From Pseudooceanicola aestuarii (GTDB taxonomy: Bacteria > Pseudomonadota > Alphaproteobacteria > Rhodobacterales > Rhodobacteraceae), in NCBI RefSeq assembly GCF_010614805.1, contig NZ_JAAFZC010000002.1, positions 434,001-498,000 on the forward strand: DNA of 64,000 nucleotides, read 5' to 3'. The notes below the pieces were generated by a model, which was not told where the DNA came from, made no database searches, and saw only the letters and a program-made list of their open reading frames with translations. A program made the translations under genes and the position numbers. This document shows, piece after piece, positions 8,170 through 16,144 of this stretch (positions within the stretch are counted from its first letter, which is position 1; every line of letters starts with the position of its first letter).

Positions 8170-8532
8170 ATGACCATCGAATTGAACACCGAAGGCTATA
8201 AACTGTTGGCCGAAATCGGATTCCTGGGCATCTCACGCGGGATGGCGCAGCAGGCGGAGGTCGTGTTTTCCGCCCTGCATCGTCTTCGCCCGGAGGAGGA
8301 GACAGGCCCGATCGGGCTGGCCCTGACGCACCTGGCGGCGAATGAGGCGCAGGCCGCCGTGCAGGTTCTGGAAAAGGCCCGGCAAAGCGACACGATCATC
8401 GCCTTTCGCTGCCTGGCCCATGCGCGGCTGGGCGACCGCGACACCGCCCGCGAATTGCGCGACGAACTGCACGAAACCGGCGCGGCAGAGACTTTGACCG
8501 CCATGGCCGACGGAGCCCTGGCAGAGGCATGA
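8170..8532 (+). CDS. Small TPR-like T3SS protein upstream of sctI (HrpB1-position)
   Basis: A 120-residue all-helical protein with TPR-like pairing: GYKLLAEIGFLGISRGMAQ, then AEVVFSALHRLRPEEETGP, then GLALTHLAANEAQAAVQVLE. HrpB1/HrpK proteins of Hrp2-type systems are small TPR-like proteins encoded just before sctI, and YscG/PscG chaperones share the fold; both fit. The ATG at 8170 was chosen over the longer in-frame ATG at 8119 because it follows GGGGGA directly and the extra 17 residues do not resemble the fold. It is first in the core sctIJKLNOPQRS operon. The exact family is unresolved, since a better YscG candidate lies beside the needle gene. Confidence 0.55.
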   Translation: MTIELNTEGYKLLAEIGFLGISRGMAQQAEVVFSALHRLRPEEETGPIGLALTHLAANEAQAAVQVLEKARQSDTIIAFRCLAHARLGDRDTARELRDELHETGAAETLTAMADGALAEA

Positions 8533-8611
8533 CGCGGCGCGGCATGGCCACCGTCGCACAGGATGGACACGCCGCCCCGCCGGGCGCGCGCGGGACCGGG
8601 AGATACGAAAG

Positions 8612-9157
8612 ATGAGCCTGACCGTCACCCCAAACGCGGCCGCGCTGCCCATGGGCCAGCAGCCCGGCACCGGCCCCTCCGCCGAAAGTCTGGGCCGGTT
8701 CGAGGACGCGATGCGCCGCGCCTTCGAGACGGAGGGCAGTCAGCCCGCCATGCAGCTGGCGCAGCTGGATACCACCGCCACCCCGCCAGGTGCCGCGATC
8801 ACCGACGCGCGCCCGGTTCAGGCGACCGACCCCGCCGCGCCGATCAACCCGACCCGCACCGCCGATGCACTGGACAGCACCTCCCCCGCGGATCGGGCAT
8901 TGCGCGGGCTGGACCTGGCACCGCAGGCCGACCAGGGGCCGGGCAGCTCCATCCTGAACGGGCTGGAACGGTTGCGCGGCACCTTTGACGACAGCCTTGC
9001 GGCGGTGAAATCCCATACCGACGGCACGCGCATGGATGTCTCCACCCTGGTCGCGATCCAGACGGAGGTGGTGCAATATTCCGTGCTGGTCGATGTCAGC
9101 TCCAAGCTGGCCGGCAAGTCCACGCAGGCGCTCGACAGCCTGATGAAAGGCCAGTGA
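8612..9157 (+). CDS. sctI: SctI, inner rod protein
   Basis: A 181-residue protein whose first 110 residues are low complexity. Its C-terminal helix contains VSTLVAIQTEVVQYSVLVD and SKLAGKSTQALDSLMKGQ, the hallmark of the YscI/PrgJ/HrpB2 family (a Q-containing amphipathic helix ending near the terminus with K-tQ-vdtLl-Q). SctI assembles the inner rod linking the export gate to the needle and takes part in substrate switching. It lies immediately before sctJ, as in ysc and hrp clusters. At 181 residues it is longer than YscI (about 115), because of the extended N-terminus. Confidence 0.8.
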   Translation: MSLTVTPNAAALPMGQQPGTGPSAESLGRFEDAMRRAFETEGSQPAMQLAQLDTTATPPGAAITDARPVQATDPAAPINPTRTADALDSTSPADRALRGLDLAPQADQGPGSSILNGLERLRGTFDDSLAAVKSHTDGTRMDVSTLVAIQTEVVQYSVLVDVSSKLAGKSTQALDSLMKGQ

Positions 9158-9173
9158 GGGTGTCACCGGAACC

Positions 9174-9986
9174 ATGCGCGTGATCCATATCTTTCCGCGC
9201 CGGCTGCTGCTGGCGCTTCTGGTCTGCCTGGCGCTGGCCGCCTGCAAGACCGAGATTCACACCAACCTGACCGAGCGGGAGGCGAACGAGATCCTCGGCG
9301 CCCTTCTGGAGGCCAATATCGACGCGCAGAAATTGTCCGGCGGAGACGAGAATTTTGCCATTTCGGTGCAGACCGACAAGGTGCAGACCGCGCTGGCCGT
9401 TCTGGATGCGCGCGGTCTGCCCCGCAACAACCGCGAAAGCATCGGCCAGGTCTTCGCCAAATCCGGTATCGTATCCTCTCCCTTCGAGGAACGCGTGCGC
9501 TATGTCTATGCTCTGGGAGAGGACGTCGCCCAGACGCTGCAACAGATCGATGGCGTGCTGGTGGCGCGGGTGCATATCGTCATGCCCGAGGCGCCGGAGC
9601 TGGGTCAGGAGGTCAAACCCTCCTCCGCCGCCGTCTTCATCAAGCAGCGTGCCGGGTTCGATCTGGATTTCCTGATGCCGCAGATCCGCCGTCTGGTCGC
9701 CAACGCGATCGAGGGGGTCGAATACGAGGCCGTGACCGTTGTGCTGGTGGAGGCACAGCCAAACCTCAACCCCGAGGAAAAAATGCTGGGCGCCGCCGTA
9801 CGCACGCGGGAGGTTCTGCCAGGCCTGTCTCTGACCCCCGAGGCGACGCAAGGATTCTGGATGTGGGCCGGGGGGCTGGCCGGTCTGGCCGGGCTGCTGC
9901 TGATCACCACCATTGCCCTGGCCTGGCGCAGCAGCAGCCTGTCGCGCCGCCTGCGTGTGATCCTTGCGGACGAGGATCCGGCCTGA
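9174..9986 (+). CDS. sctJ: SctJ, inner membrane ring lipoprotein
   Basis: A 270-residue member of the YscJ/FliF family. It has an N-terminal signal and lipobox LALAAC with lipidated Cys24, then two ring-building motif domains. The first carries LTEREANEILGALLEANIDA, and the second, in the 105-200 region, reads ARVHIVMPEAPELGQ and AAVFIKQR, typical of the family. A single C-terminal membrane helix (FWMWAGGLAGLAGLLLITTI) anchors the second end. SctJ forms the inner MS-like ring with SctD. It lies between sctI and sctK as in the Yersinia virB operon. Confidence 0.95.
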   Translation: MRVIHIFPRRLLLALLVCLALAACKTEIHTNLTEREANEILGALLEANIDAQKLSGGDENFAISVQTDKVQTALAVLDARGLPRNNRESIGQVFAKSGIVSSPFEERVRYVYALGEDVAQTLQQIDGVLVARVHIVMPEAPELGQEVKPSSAAVFIKQRAGFDLDFLMPQIRRLVANAIEGVEYEAVTVVLVEAQPNLNPEEKMLGAAVRTREVLPGLSLTPEATQGFWMWAGGLAGLAGLLLITTIALAWRSSSLSRRLRVILADEDPA

Positions 9987-10086
9987 TGCGGTGCGCGGTG
10001 CGATCCGGCGGCCCCGCCCGTTCTGCGGCGCCCTTGCCCGTGACCGGATCGGCGCGCCGTGGGGGTGCGGGTGCGGAGGACATGCC

Positions 10087-10782
10087 ATGGACCTGACCGC
10101 CGTTTCGGGCCGCATGACGCTGGAGCTGGCCGCGCTGCTGGCCCGCCCATCCGATCATTTCCCCGACCCGACCGCGCCCCTTTCTGCCCCCCCCGAGGCG
10201 GACACGAGCGCAGCGCCGCTGGCGCCCGACCTGGCGGCCCGGTTGGGCGATGGACCATTGGGACGGCGCTGTCGGGATCGTGCGATGGCGCGGGCCGCCG
10301 GACTGACCGCCCTGCCCTTCGATGCCGCGTTCTTTCGCCGCCTGGCCAGCGCCGACCGGCCCCGCCTGGCGCTGCGTTGTGTGCTGGCACCGCCAGAGGT
10401 CATCGACCCGCTGGCGCGGCTGTTGGCCGGAGCCATGGCGCAGGACCGCATCCGCCATGCCATTCTGCGCGCCGACCGGGAGGCGTTGCGCCTGTCGCTG
10501 GGCGATGCCGCGCTGGCGTTCGGGATGCGGCAGGCCTCTGTCTTTGCTGCGCCGCTGGCGACACTCTGGCCCGAAACCCTTGCCCTTCCGCGCAGCGACA
10601 CCGATCCCAACCCCGTGCCCGCCCTCGGCCTTGGCCTGATTGCCCGGCTGATCAACATGCAGGACGCGACCCTGGCCACCCTGTTCCGCAAACGCCATCC
10701 GACCGCCGCTGCCGACCCTGTCACCGACGAGGCCCAGGACCGCGCCGCCTGGCGCCTGATCGCGCAGGAGCTGGAGGAATGA
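10087..10782 (+). CDS. sctK: SctK-like T3SS sorting platform protein
   Basis: A 231-residue protein between sctJ and sctL, the position of SctK (YscK/PscK/MxiK/OrgA) in related clusters. Recognisable features are few: a mainly helical Ala/Leu/Arg-rich protein with DRPRLALRCVLAPPEVIDPL and RLINMQDATLATLFRKRHP. SctK proteins are cytoplasmic adaptors connecting the SctQ pods to the SctD ring and diverge strongly in sequence. ATG 10087 has GGAGGA at 10075-10080 with a 6-base spacer, which favours it over the longer in-frame ORF. The stop overlaps the sctL start (ATGA at 10779-10782). The identity rests mostly on synteny. Confidence 0.65.
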   Translation: MDLTAVSGRMTLELAALLARPSDHFPDPTAPLSAPPEADTSAAPLAPDLAARLGDGPLGRRCRDRAMARAAGLTALPFDAAFFRRLASADRPRLALRCVLAPPEVIDPLARLLAGAMAQDRIRHAILRADREALRLSLGDAALAFGMRQASVFAAPLATLWPETLALPRSDTDPNPVPALGLGLIARLINMQDATLATLFRKRHPTAAADPVTDEAQDRAAWRLIAQELEE

Positions 10783-11384
10783 GCGATCTCTACACCCTGC
10801 GCCTGCATGGCCATGGTCTCTCCGCCGGTCCGGTCCTCAAGGCGCGCGATGCCGCCACGCTTGACGGAGCCGAAGCTCTCATCCGCAGCGCCGAGGCGGA
10901 GGCCAGCCGTATTCGCGCCGAAGCCCGACAGGTCTACGAGGCGGAGAAGCAGCGCGGATTGGCCGAGGGCCAGGCGCAGGCGGCCCGCGACGCCGCTGCC
11001 CGGCTGGCCGGCGACAGCCGTGCCCTGGACCAGGCCCTGGCCCGGATGGAGGGCGAGATCGCGCGTCTGATCATCTCCGCCCTGCGCGAGATCATCTCCG
11101 ATTTCGACCGTCCCGAGCTGGCGCGCGGCACCGCCCGTACAGCGCTGGCCACCATGCGCAGCGAGAAACGCGTGCGCCTGCACGCCGCCCCCGACATGAT
11201 CGAGGATCTGCGAAAGGCCCTGCCCGCAATCAAGGAAGACTACCCCGAGGTCGAATTGATCGACCTCATCTCCGACGCGAAGCTGAGCACGCCCGACCTG
11301 CGCATCGAATCCGGTCTGGGCGTCGTCACCTTCGCGCTGGACGACACCTTGACCACTCTGCGCGCCCTTCTGACGGGCGGATAG
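10779..11384 (+). CDS. sctL: SctL, stator of the T3SS ATPase
   Basis: A 201-residue protein of the FliH/YscL/HrpE family. A charged coiled coil (about 30-95, with IRSAEAEASRIRAEARQV and AEGQAQAARDAAARLAG) is followed by a C-terminal globular domain with REIISDFDRPELARGTARTA and ending LRIESGLGVVTFALDDTLTT, a typical YscL/FliH C-terminus. SctL dimers bind the N-terminus of the SctN ATPase and tether it to SctQ. Gene ends overlap: its start overlaps sctK and its stop lies 9 bp before sctN. Confidence 0.9.
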   Translation: MSDLYTLRLHGHGLSAGPVLKARDAATLDGAEALIRSAEAEASRIRAEARQVYEAEKQRGLAEGQAQAARDAAARLAGDSRALDQALARMEGEIARLIISALREIISDFDRPELARGTARTALATMRSEKRVRLHAAPDMIEDLRKALPAIKEDYPEVELIDLISDAKLSTPDLRIESGLGVVTFALDDTLTTLRALLTGG

Positions 11385-11393
11385 GGGGATGCG

Positions 11394-12803
11394 ATGAGCA
11401 CGCCCACCGCCCCGCAGGACCGGACCGCCCCCCCGGCGGCGACAGTCCCGTCCAATGCCCCGTCGCCGGACGACCGCATCGCCGCCCGCATTGATGCCAT
11501 GCCGGACCGCATGTCACGGCGGCTTGCGCAGTTCCAGCCCTACCGGATGACCGGCCGGGTGCAGAAGGTCGTGGGCACGATCATCCACGCCATTGCCCCC
11601 GATGTGCAGATCGGCGAGCTTTGCGATCTCTACAACCGGGAGACGGGCCACCACCTCGCGGCCGAAGTCGTGGGTTTCCTGGGGCGGGAGGCGCTGCTGT
11701 CGCCCATCGGCGAGACGCAGGGCGTATCCCCCTCGACCGAGGTGGTGCCGACGGGCCGGGTGCAATCGGTCCCGGTGGGCGAAGGATTGCGCGGCCGGGT
11801 GCTGGACGGGTTCGGCAATTTCATCGACGGGCGCGACGATCCCTTTGTCCCCGAAACCCATTACCCCGTCTATCAGGCCCCGCCCGACCCGATGACCCGG
11901 CGCATCATCTCGGAACCGCTGTCGCTGGGGGTGCGGGCGATCGACGGGATGCTGACCTGTGGCGAGGGGCAGCGGATGGGCATCTTTGCCGCTGCCGGCG
12001 GAGGCAAGTCCACCCTGTTGGCGATGCTGGTGAACGGCGCGGATGTGGACATCACCGTGCTGGCGCTGATCGGAGAACGCGGCCGGGAGGTGCGCGAATT
12101 CATCGAACACGACCTTGGCCCCGAAGGGGTGAAGAAATCCGTGGTCGTGGTCGCCACCTCCGACAAGTCCTCGATGGAGCGGGCAAAGGCCGCATCGGTC
12201 GCCACCGCCATCGCCGAATATTACCGCGATCAGGGCAAGAAGGTGCTGTTCCTGATGGACAGCGTCACCCGGTTCGCCCGCGCCCAGCGGGAGATCGGGC
12301 TGGCAGCGGGAGAGCCCCCCACCCGCCGTGGGTTCCCCCCTTCGGTCTTTGCCACCCTGCCCAAGCTGATGGAGCGGGTGGGCATGAACGAACGGGGCTC
12401 CATCACCGCGCTCTATACCGTGCTGGTGGAGGGCGACGACATGAACGAACCCGTCGCGGACGAGACACGTTCCATCCTGGACGGGCACATCATCCTGTCG
12501 CGCAAGCTGGCGGCGCGGAACCATTACCCGGCCATCGACATCCTCGCCTCCAAAAGCCGGGTGATGAACAAGGTGGTCTCACCTGAACATGTCGACATGG
12601 CCGGAAAGGTGAACGAATGGCTGGCCCTTTATGACGAGGTCGAACTTCTGGTGAAGATCGGAGAATATCAGCGCGGCACCGATCCCCGCTCCGACTTGGC
12701 GATCGACAAGCAGGAGGCGATCCGCGACTTCCTGCGGCAGCGGACCCAGGATCTGGACCCCTATGAGAGTACCTTGCAGAAACTGGCGCAGGTGACCGCA
12801 TGA
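11394..12803 (+). CDS. sctN: SctN, T3SS ATPase
   Basis: A 469-residue ATPase of the FliI/YscN family, related to F1 beta. It has an N-terminal beta-barrel part, the P-loop [14 protein letters not shown] (Lys205, Ser206; 197-209), the [15 protein letters not shown] motif that includes a catalytic Glu region, Walker [19 protein letters not shown] (284-301) and the signature [18 protein letters not shown]. The family P-loop usually reads AGSGVGKS; here it is AAAGGGKS, which still satisfies A/G-x4-GKS. SctN unfolds substrates and strips chaperones at the export gate. The N-terminal 35 residues are a Pro/Ala-rich extension. The stop overlaps the sctO start (ATGA). Confidence 0.97.
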   Translation: MSTPTAPQDRTAPPAATVPSNAPSPDDRIAARIDAMPDRMSRRLAQFQPYRMTGRVQKVVGTIIHAIAPDVQIGELCDLYNRETGHHLAAEVVGFLGREALLSPIGETQGVSPSTEVVPTGRVQSVPVGEGLRGRVLDGFGNFIDGRDDPFVPETHYPVYQAPPDPMTRRIISEPLSLGVRAIDGMLTCGEGQRMGIFAAAGGGKSTLLAMLVNGADVDITVLALIGERGREVREFIEHDLGPEGVKKSVVVVATSDKSSMERAKAASVATAIAEYYRDQGKKVLFLMDSVTRFARAQREIGLAAGEPPTRRGFPPSVFATLPKLMERVGMNERGSITALYTVLVEGDDMNEPVADETRSILDGHIILSRKLAARNHYPAIDILASKSRVMNKVVSPEHVDMAGKVNEWLALYDEVELLVKIGEYQRGTDPRSDLAIDKQEAIRDFLRQRTQDLDPYESTLQKLAQVTA

Positions 12804-13297
12804 TCCGCCAGTTTCGCATGCTTGAACGGGTCAAGAAACTGCGTGAGGACAAGGCGTTGCGGGCGCTGATGGCCGCGCGGGCCCAATTGGCCGAGGCAGA
12901 GACCCGGCACCAGGCGCTGATCGCCGAAGTCACGCAGAGCGCGGCCACCCTGCCCGACCGGGAACGCGCAATCTTCGACCGGATCCTGCAACAGGTCGTC
13001 GGCATGGGCGCGGTGGACGACGCCAAGGACGAAGTGCTGCACCTGCTGGCCGAACACCAGAAGCTGATCGACCGCCGCGACCGCGCGGGCGACCGCGTGA
13101 TCCGCGCCCGGGAGGCCGTCACCGCCGCCCAGGCGGAGCTGAAGCGCAAGCAGCAGGAGGTCGAGAAGATCGGAACTCTGACCGAAGACCTGGCAGCCGA
13201 GTTGGCAGAGGCCCAGATCGCCGCCGAAGAGGCCGAGATCGAAGACCTGTTTTCCCGGCCCCGCCCCGCGCCGACCCCTGTGGGAGCCCCGTCATGA
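12800..13297 (+). CDS. sctO: SctO, T3SS central stalk protein
   Basis: A 165-residue, highly charged, almost fully alpha-helical protein between sctN and sctP, as in YscO/FliJ-type genes. The sequence reads [20 protein letters not shown] and continues as a long coiled coil rich in Ala, Glu, Arg and Gln, with a central turn around [18 protein letters not shown]. SctO is the two-stranded coiled-coil stalk that inserts into the SctN hexamer and contacts SctV, comparable to F1 gamma. Start and stop overlap both neighbours by 4 bp, so it is coupled to sctN and sctP. Confidence 0.85.
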   Translation: MIRQFRMLERVKKLREDKALRALMAARAQLAEAETRHQALIAEVTQSAATLPDRERAIFDRILQQVVGMGAVDDAKDEVLHLLAEHQKLIDRRDRAGDRVIRAREAVTAAQAELKRKQQEVEKIGTLTEDLAAELAEAQIAAEEAEIEDLFSRPRPAPTPVGAPS

Positions 13298-14052
13298 GCC
13301 GCATCGACCCGCCGCCGCCCACCGCCACGCCCCGTGATTCCGCCGCCACCCGCGCGGACCAGGACCGGGGCGCGCAGGCGCAGCTGGGCAGCGGCGGCGC
13401 ATCCCCCGGACGGGACCAGTTCGGCCAGGCCCGTGGCCGCACGGGCCCGCCCGATCCACGCGCCACGTCGAAATTTGCCACCCGGCTGGATGCCGCGATG
13501 CGGGCTGGCGCGCAGACCCTTCAACCGCCGGTCGGCCAGCCCCCCGGCCCGCGCGGCACTCAGGCCGGCGCGCATGAGGAGGAGGAGGAGACGAAGGGCG
13601 ACGACCGTCAGCCGGGCGCCCTGCTTGCCGCCCTGCCGGCTCATGCGCCACCAGCGCCCGCCAGCACGCCACCACCGGCGGAAACCCGCAGCCAGATCGC
13701 CAGCGTGGTCGAACGGATCGCCACCGATCTGCGCGCCGCCGAAGCCCAGATGCTGCGCCCCGGCGCCGATGGGAAGGTTGCGCTGCGAATGGATCTTCCG
13801 GTGCCGGCCCTGGGCGTGCAGAGCCTGGAATTGGCTTTTTCGGCCAAGGAGTTGGTGGTCACACTTCATCTGCCCCCCGGAGCGGAGGCGCATAACCTGG
13901 CGCAGGCCTCCGCTGTGCTGGCTCAGGCGTTGGCAGCGCGCTATCCTGCCCGCGCTATCCGCATTCAGCAGGCAGAGGACCGCACAGCCGAGGATACCGC
14001 GCCCGACACTGCCGCCTTTGACCCGCTACGCCCCGGAGGGATGCGGCGATGA
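13294..14052 (+). CDS. sctP: SctP, needle length regulator
   Basis: A 252-residue protein with a Pro/Ala/Gly/Gln-rich disordered N-terminal half and a structured C-terminal domain, about 130-220 (VERIATDLRAAEAQML, VALRMDLPVPALGVQSLELA, LVVTLHLPPGAEAHNL, LAQALAARYPARAIRI). This is the arrangement of YscP/FliK-like rulers with the substrate-switch domain. SctP sets needle or hook length and triggers switching via SctU. It is shorter than YscP (453-515 residues in Yersinia), so the ruler segment is short if length is set the same way. It sits between sctO and sctQ with 4-bp overlaps on both sides. Confidence 0.8.
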   Translation: MSRIDPPPPTATPRDSAATRADQDRGAQAQLGSGGASPGRDQFGQARGRTGPPDPRATSKFATRLDAAMRAGAQTLQPPVGQPPGPRGTQAGAHEEEEETKGDDRQPGALLAALPAHAPPAPASTPPPAETRSQIASVVERIATDLRAAEAQMLRPGADGKVALRMDLPVPALGVQSLELAFSAKELVVTLHLPPGAEAHNLAQASAVLAQALAARYPARAIRIQQAEDRTAEDTAPDTAAFDPLRPGGMRR

Positions 14053-15104
14053 ATGCCCTGCACCGGCCGCTTGTCTCCGATATCGCGATCTGGAACGCCA
14101 TCGCCGCCTGGTTCGGCCAGCCGGTGAGACTGGACCAGTTGGGCTTTACCCTGGTTGAGGCCCGTCCGCCGCAGGGAGCGGTGGGCGCGCTGGCAGCCAC
14201 TGCCGAGACAGAGGCCGGGACTCTGACCTTGGTTTTGCAGGACATGCCGCTGGGCGCGGCCACCGGAGTTGACCTGGCGCTGGCGGAGCTGGACGACCTG
14301 CCGCCGGACCTGCGCGAAATCGTGGTCTCGGGGGTCTGGGACCTGCTGCGCCAGATCGCGCCCGCCCCCCTGGCCGCGCGGCTCCTGTCCGTGACGCCCG
14401 TGGCACCGGGCAACGCCCCGCCCGAAGCCCGGACCTGGCTTTCGCTACAGGTCGATCCCGGCTGGGGCGCGCCTGCCGTGCTGCTGGTCGGGGGCAGCGC
14501 GCGCTGCCTGACCGCGCTGGCCGCAGGGCTGGTCACCAGCCCCGGCCGCCCCGCCCCCCTGGCCGCGGCGCTGGCCGCCGCCATCCCGGTGCAATGCCGC
14601 ATCGCTCTGGGCCGCATCGCCCTGCCGCTGGCCGCGCTGCGCGACCTGGCGCCGGGGGATCTTCTGTTGACCGGCACCTCCGCCATCCGGCGCGAATTGC
14701 TGGCCCCCCGTCTTTCCCTGATCCTGGAGCCCTCGGGCGAAGGGCTTATCGTCAAGGAGATCCGCATGACCGACACGGACCCAGAAACCGCCCCGGACCT
14801 CTCGGCCACTGCCCCGGATGACAGCCTTCCCGAAACCGCGGCCATACCCCCGGCCGACGACACACCGCTGACCCGGCTGGATGATCTGCCGGTGCAGGTC
14901 AGCGTGGTGCTGGACGACCGCCAGATGAGCCTGGCGGAGCTACAGGCGCTGACCCCCGGCGCGCTGGTACCGCTGGGCGACAGCACCGCCGAACCGGGCA
15001 AGCCTGTGCGCCTGCTGGCAAACGGCCGCACCATTGGCGCGGGCAACCTTGTGGAGATCGACGGCACGCTGGCCGTGCGTATCGCCGATATCGTGACAGG
15101 TTGA
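14049..15104 (+). CDS. sctQ: SctQ, cytoplasmic sorting platform protein
   Basis: A 351-residue protein of the YscQ/FliM-FliN (SpoA) family. The C-terminal SpoA domain (about 275-350) reads RLDDLPVQVSVVLDDRQMSL, AELQALTPGALVPLGD and NLVEIDGTLAVRIADI, as in FliN. The N-terminal 235 residues form the larger middle and first SpoA domains. The protein forms pods that hold substrate-chaperone complexes below the export gate. An internal start at 14766 with a strong ribosome binding site would also make a separate C-terminal fragment (listed separately), as known for YscQ. Its start overlaps sctP; sctR follows after 16 bp. Confidence 0.9.
   Translation: MNALHRPLVSDIAIWNAIAAWFGQPVRLDQLGFTLVEARPPQGAVGALAATAETEAGTLTLVLQDMPLGAATGVDLALAELDDLPPDLREIVVSGVWDLLRQIAPAPLAARLLSVTPVAPGNAPPEARTWLSLQVDPGWGAPAVLLVGGSARCLTALAAGLVTSPGRPAPLAAALAAAIPVQCRIALGRIALPLAALRDLAPGDLLLTGTSAIRRELLAPRLSLILEPSGEGLIVKEIRMTDTDPETAPDLSATAPDDSLPETAAIPPADDTPLTRLDDLPVQVSVVLDDRQMSLAELQALTPGALVPLGDSTAEPGKPVRLLANGRTIGAGNLVEIDGTLAVRIADIVTG
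14754..14768 (+). promoter_or_regulatory. Internal ribosome binding site for SctQ-C
   Basis: AAGGAG at 14754-14759 lies 6 bases before an in-frame ATG at 14766 within sctQ (239 codons after its start). Translation from here would give a 112-residue product, MTDTDPETAPDLSATAPDD onward, ending at 15104 and containing just the linker and the last SpoA domain. In Yersinia, Shigella and Salmonella, the equivalent internal start makes an essential or stabilising SctQ-C subunit. The spacing and match are as good as those of separate genes in this window; use in vivo is inferred. Confidence 0.7.
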
Positions 15105-15120
15105 ACGGAGGCACGCCGCG

Positions 15121-15765
15121 GTGATTGATCCGCTTAACCTTATCCTGGGGCTGGTGGTGGCGGGCTTGATCCCGTTCATCGCCGTTGTCGCAACGTCTTT
15201 CATCAAGCTGTCGGTGGTATTGCTGTTGGTGCGCAACGCCCTGGGCGTGCAGCAAATTCCGCCCAACATCGTGCTGAACGCGCTGGCCATCATCATATCC
15301 GGCTACATCATGGCCCCGGTGCTGGTGGAAACTTTCGACATCCTGTCCTCCGGCGAATACAGGTTTGATTCCGTCGGCGCCGTGACAGAGACCTTCAATG
15401 CCGCCAAGACACCGTTGATCAACTGGCTGATCAAACATGCGGACCTGCGCGAAATCACCTTCTTCGTGGAGGCGGCGCAGGAGATCTGGCCGCCCCGTCT
15501 GGCCGCCGCCGCGAACGAGGAAAACCTGGCGATCATCCTGCCCGCCTTCACCGTGTCCCAATTGCGAGAGGCGTTCGAGATCGGCTTCCTGCTCTACCTG
15601 CCGTTCATCGCCATCGATCTGATCGTGTCCAACATCCTGTTGGCCATGGGGATGATGATGGTGTCGCCGCTGACCATCTCGTTGCCGTTCAAATTGTTCC
15701 TGTTCGTCATGGTGGACGGCTGGTCCCGGTTGATTCTGGGCCTGATCACCACCTACAGCGGCTGA
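15121..15765 (+). CDS. sctR: SctR, export gate subunit
   Basis: A 214-residue membrane protein of the FliP/YscR family. Blocks seen are the N-terminal VVATSFIKLSVVLLLVRNAL helix, GVQQIPPNIVLNALAIIIS, and the C-terminal FEIGFLLYLPFIAIDLIVSN followed by MGMMMVSPLTISLPFKLFLF. These are near-invariant in the family. Five SctR copies with SctS and SctT form the core of the export gate. The start is GTG 15121 with GGAGG at 15107-15111; an upstream ATG is absent. sctS follows after 12 bp. Confidence 0.95.
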   Translation: MIDPLNLILGLVVAGLIPFIAVVATSFIKLSVVLLLVRNALGVQQIPPNIVLNALAIIISGYIMAPVLVETFDILSSGEYRFDSVGAVTETFNAAKTPLINWLIKHADLREITFFVEAAQEIWPPRLAAAANEENLAIILPAFTVSQLREAFEIGFLLYLPFIAIDLIVSNILLAMGMMMVSPLTISLPFKLFLFVMVDGWSRLILGLITTYSG

Positions 15766-15777
15766 GGAGGCGCGCCC

Positions 15778-16047
15778 ATGTCACCCGAAGACGCGATGTT
15801 CCAGATCACCGAGGCGATGATGCTGGTGATGATCCTGTCACTGCCGCCGATCATCGTCGCCTCGGTCGTGGGGATCGTGGTCAGCCTGTTGCAGGCCCTG
15901 ACCCAGGTGCAGGAGCAGACGCTGTCCTTTGCGGTCAAGCTGATCGCGGTCGCGGTAACGATCGCCGCGATGGCGGGGATCCTTGGCTCCGAAATGCTGA
16001 ATTTCACGATGAAACTGTTCGATACCTTCCCCTCCATCGTGAACTGA
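15778..16047 (+). CDS. sctS: SctS, export gate subunit
   Basis: An 89-residue protein with two membrane helices joined by a short charged loop, matching the FliQ/YscS family: LVMILSLPPIIVASVVGIVV, then SLLQALTQVQEQTLSFAVKL with the typical QVQEQTL turn, then a second helix and TFPSIVN at the end. SctS lines the gate built by SctR and SctT. In ysc gene order sctT would come next, but here the operon ends and a convergent gene begins 97 bp on; no SctT was found elsewhere in the window. Confidence 0.95.
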   Translation: MSPEDAMFQITEAMMLVMILSLPPIIVASVVGIVVSLLQALTQVQEQTLSFAVKLIAVAVTIAAMAGILGSEMLNFTMKLFDTFPSIVN

Positions 16048-16144
16048 AGGGGGCGTGATCCCCAGGCCTGTGCGGGACCGGACGGGCGTCAGCAGGCTGT
16101 CGATGTTTACTCGCGCCGGGGTCGGTTGCGGTGCGGGTGTTGCG

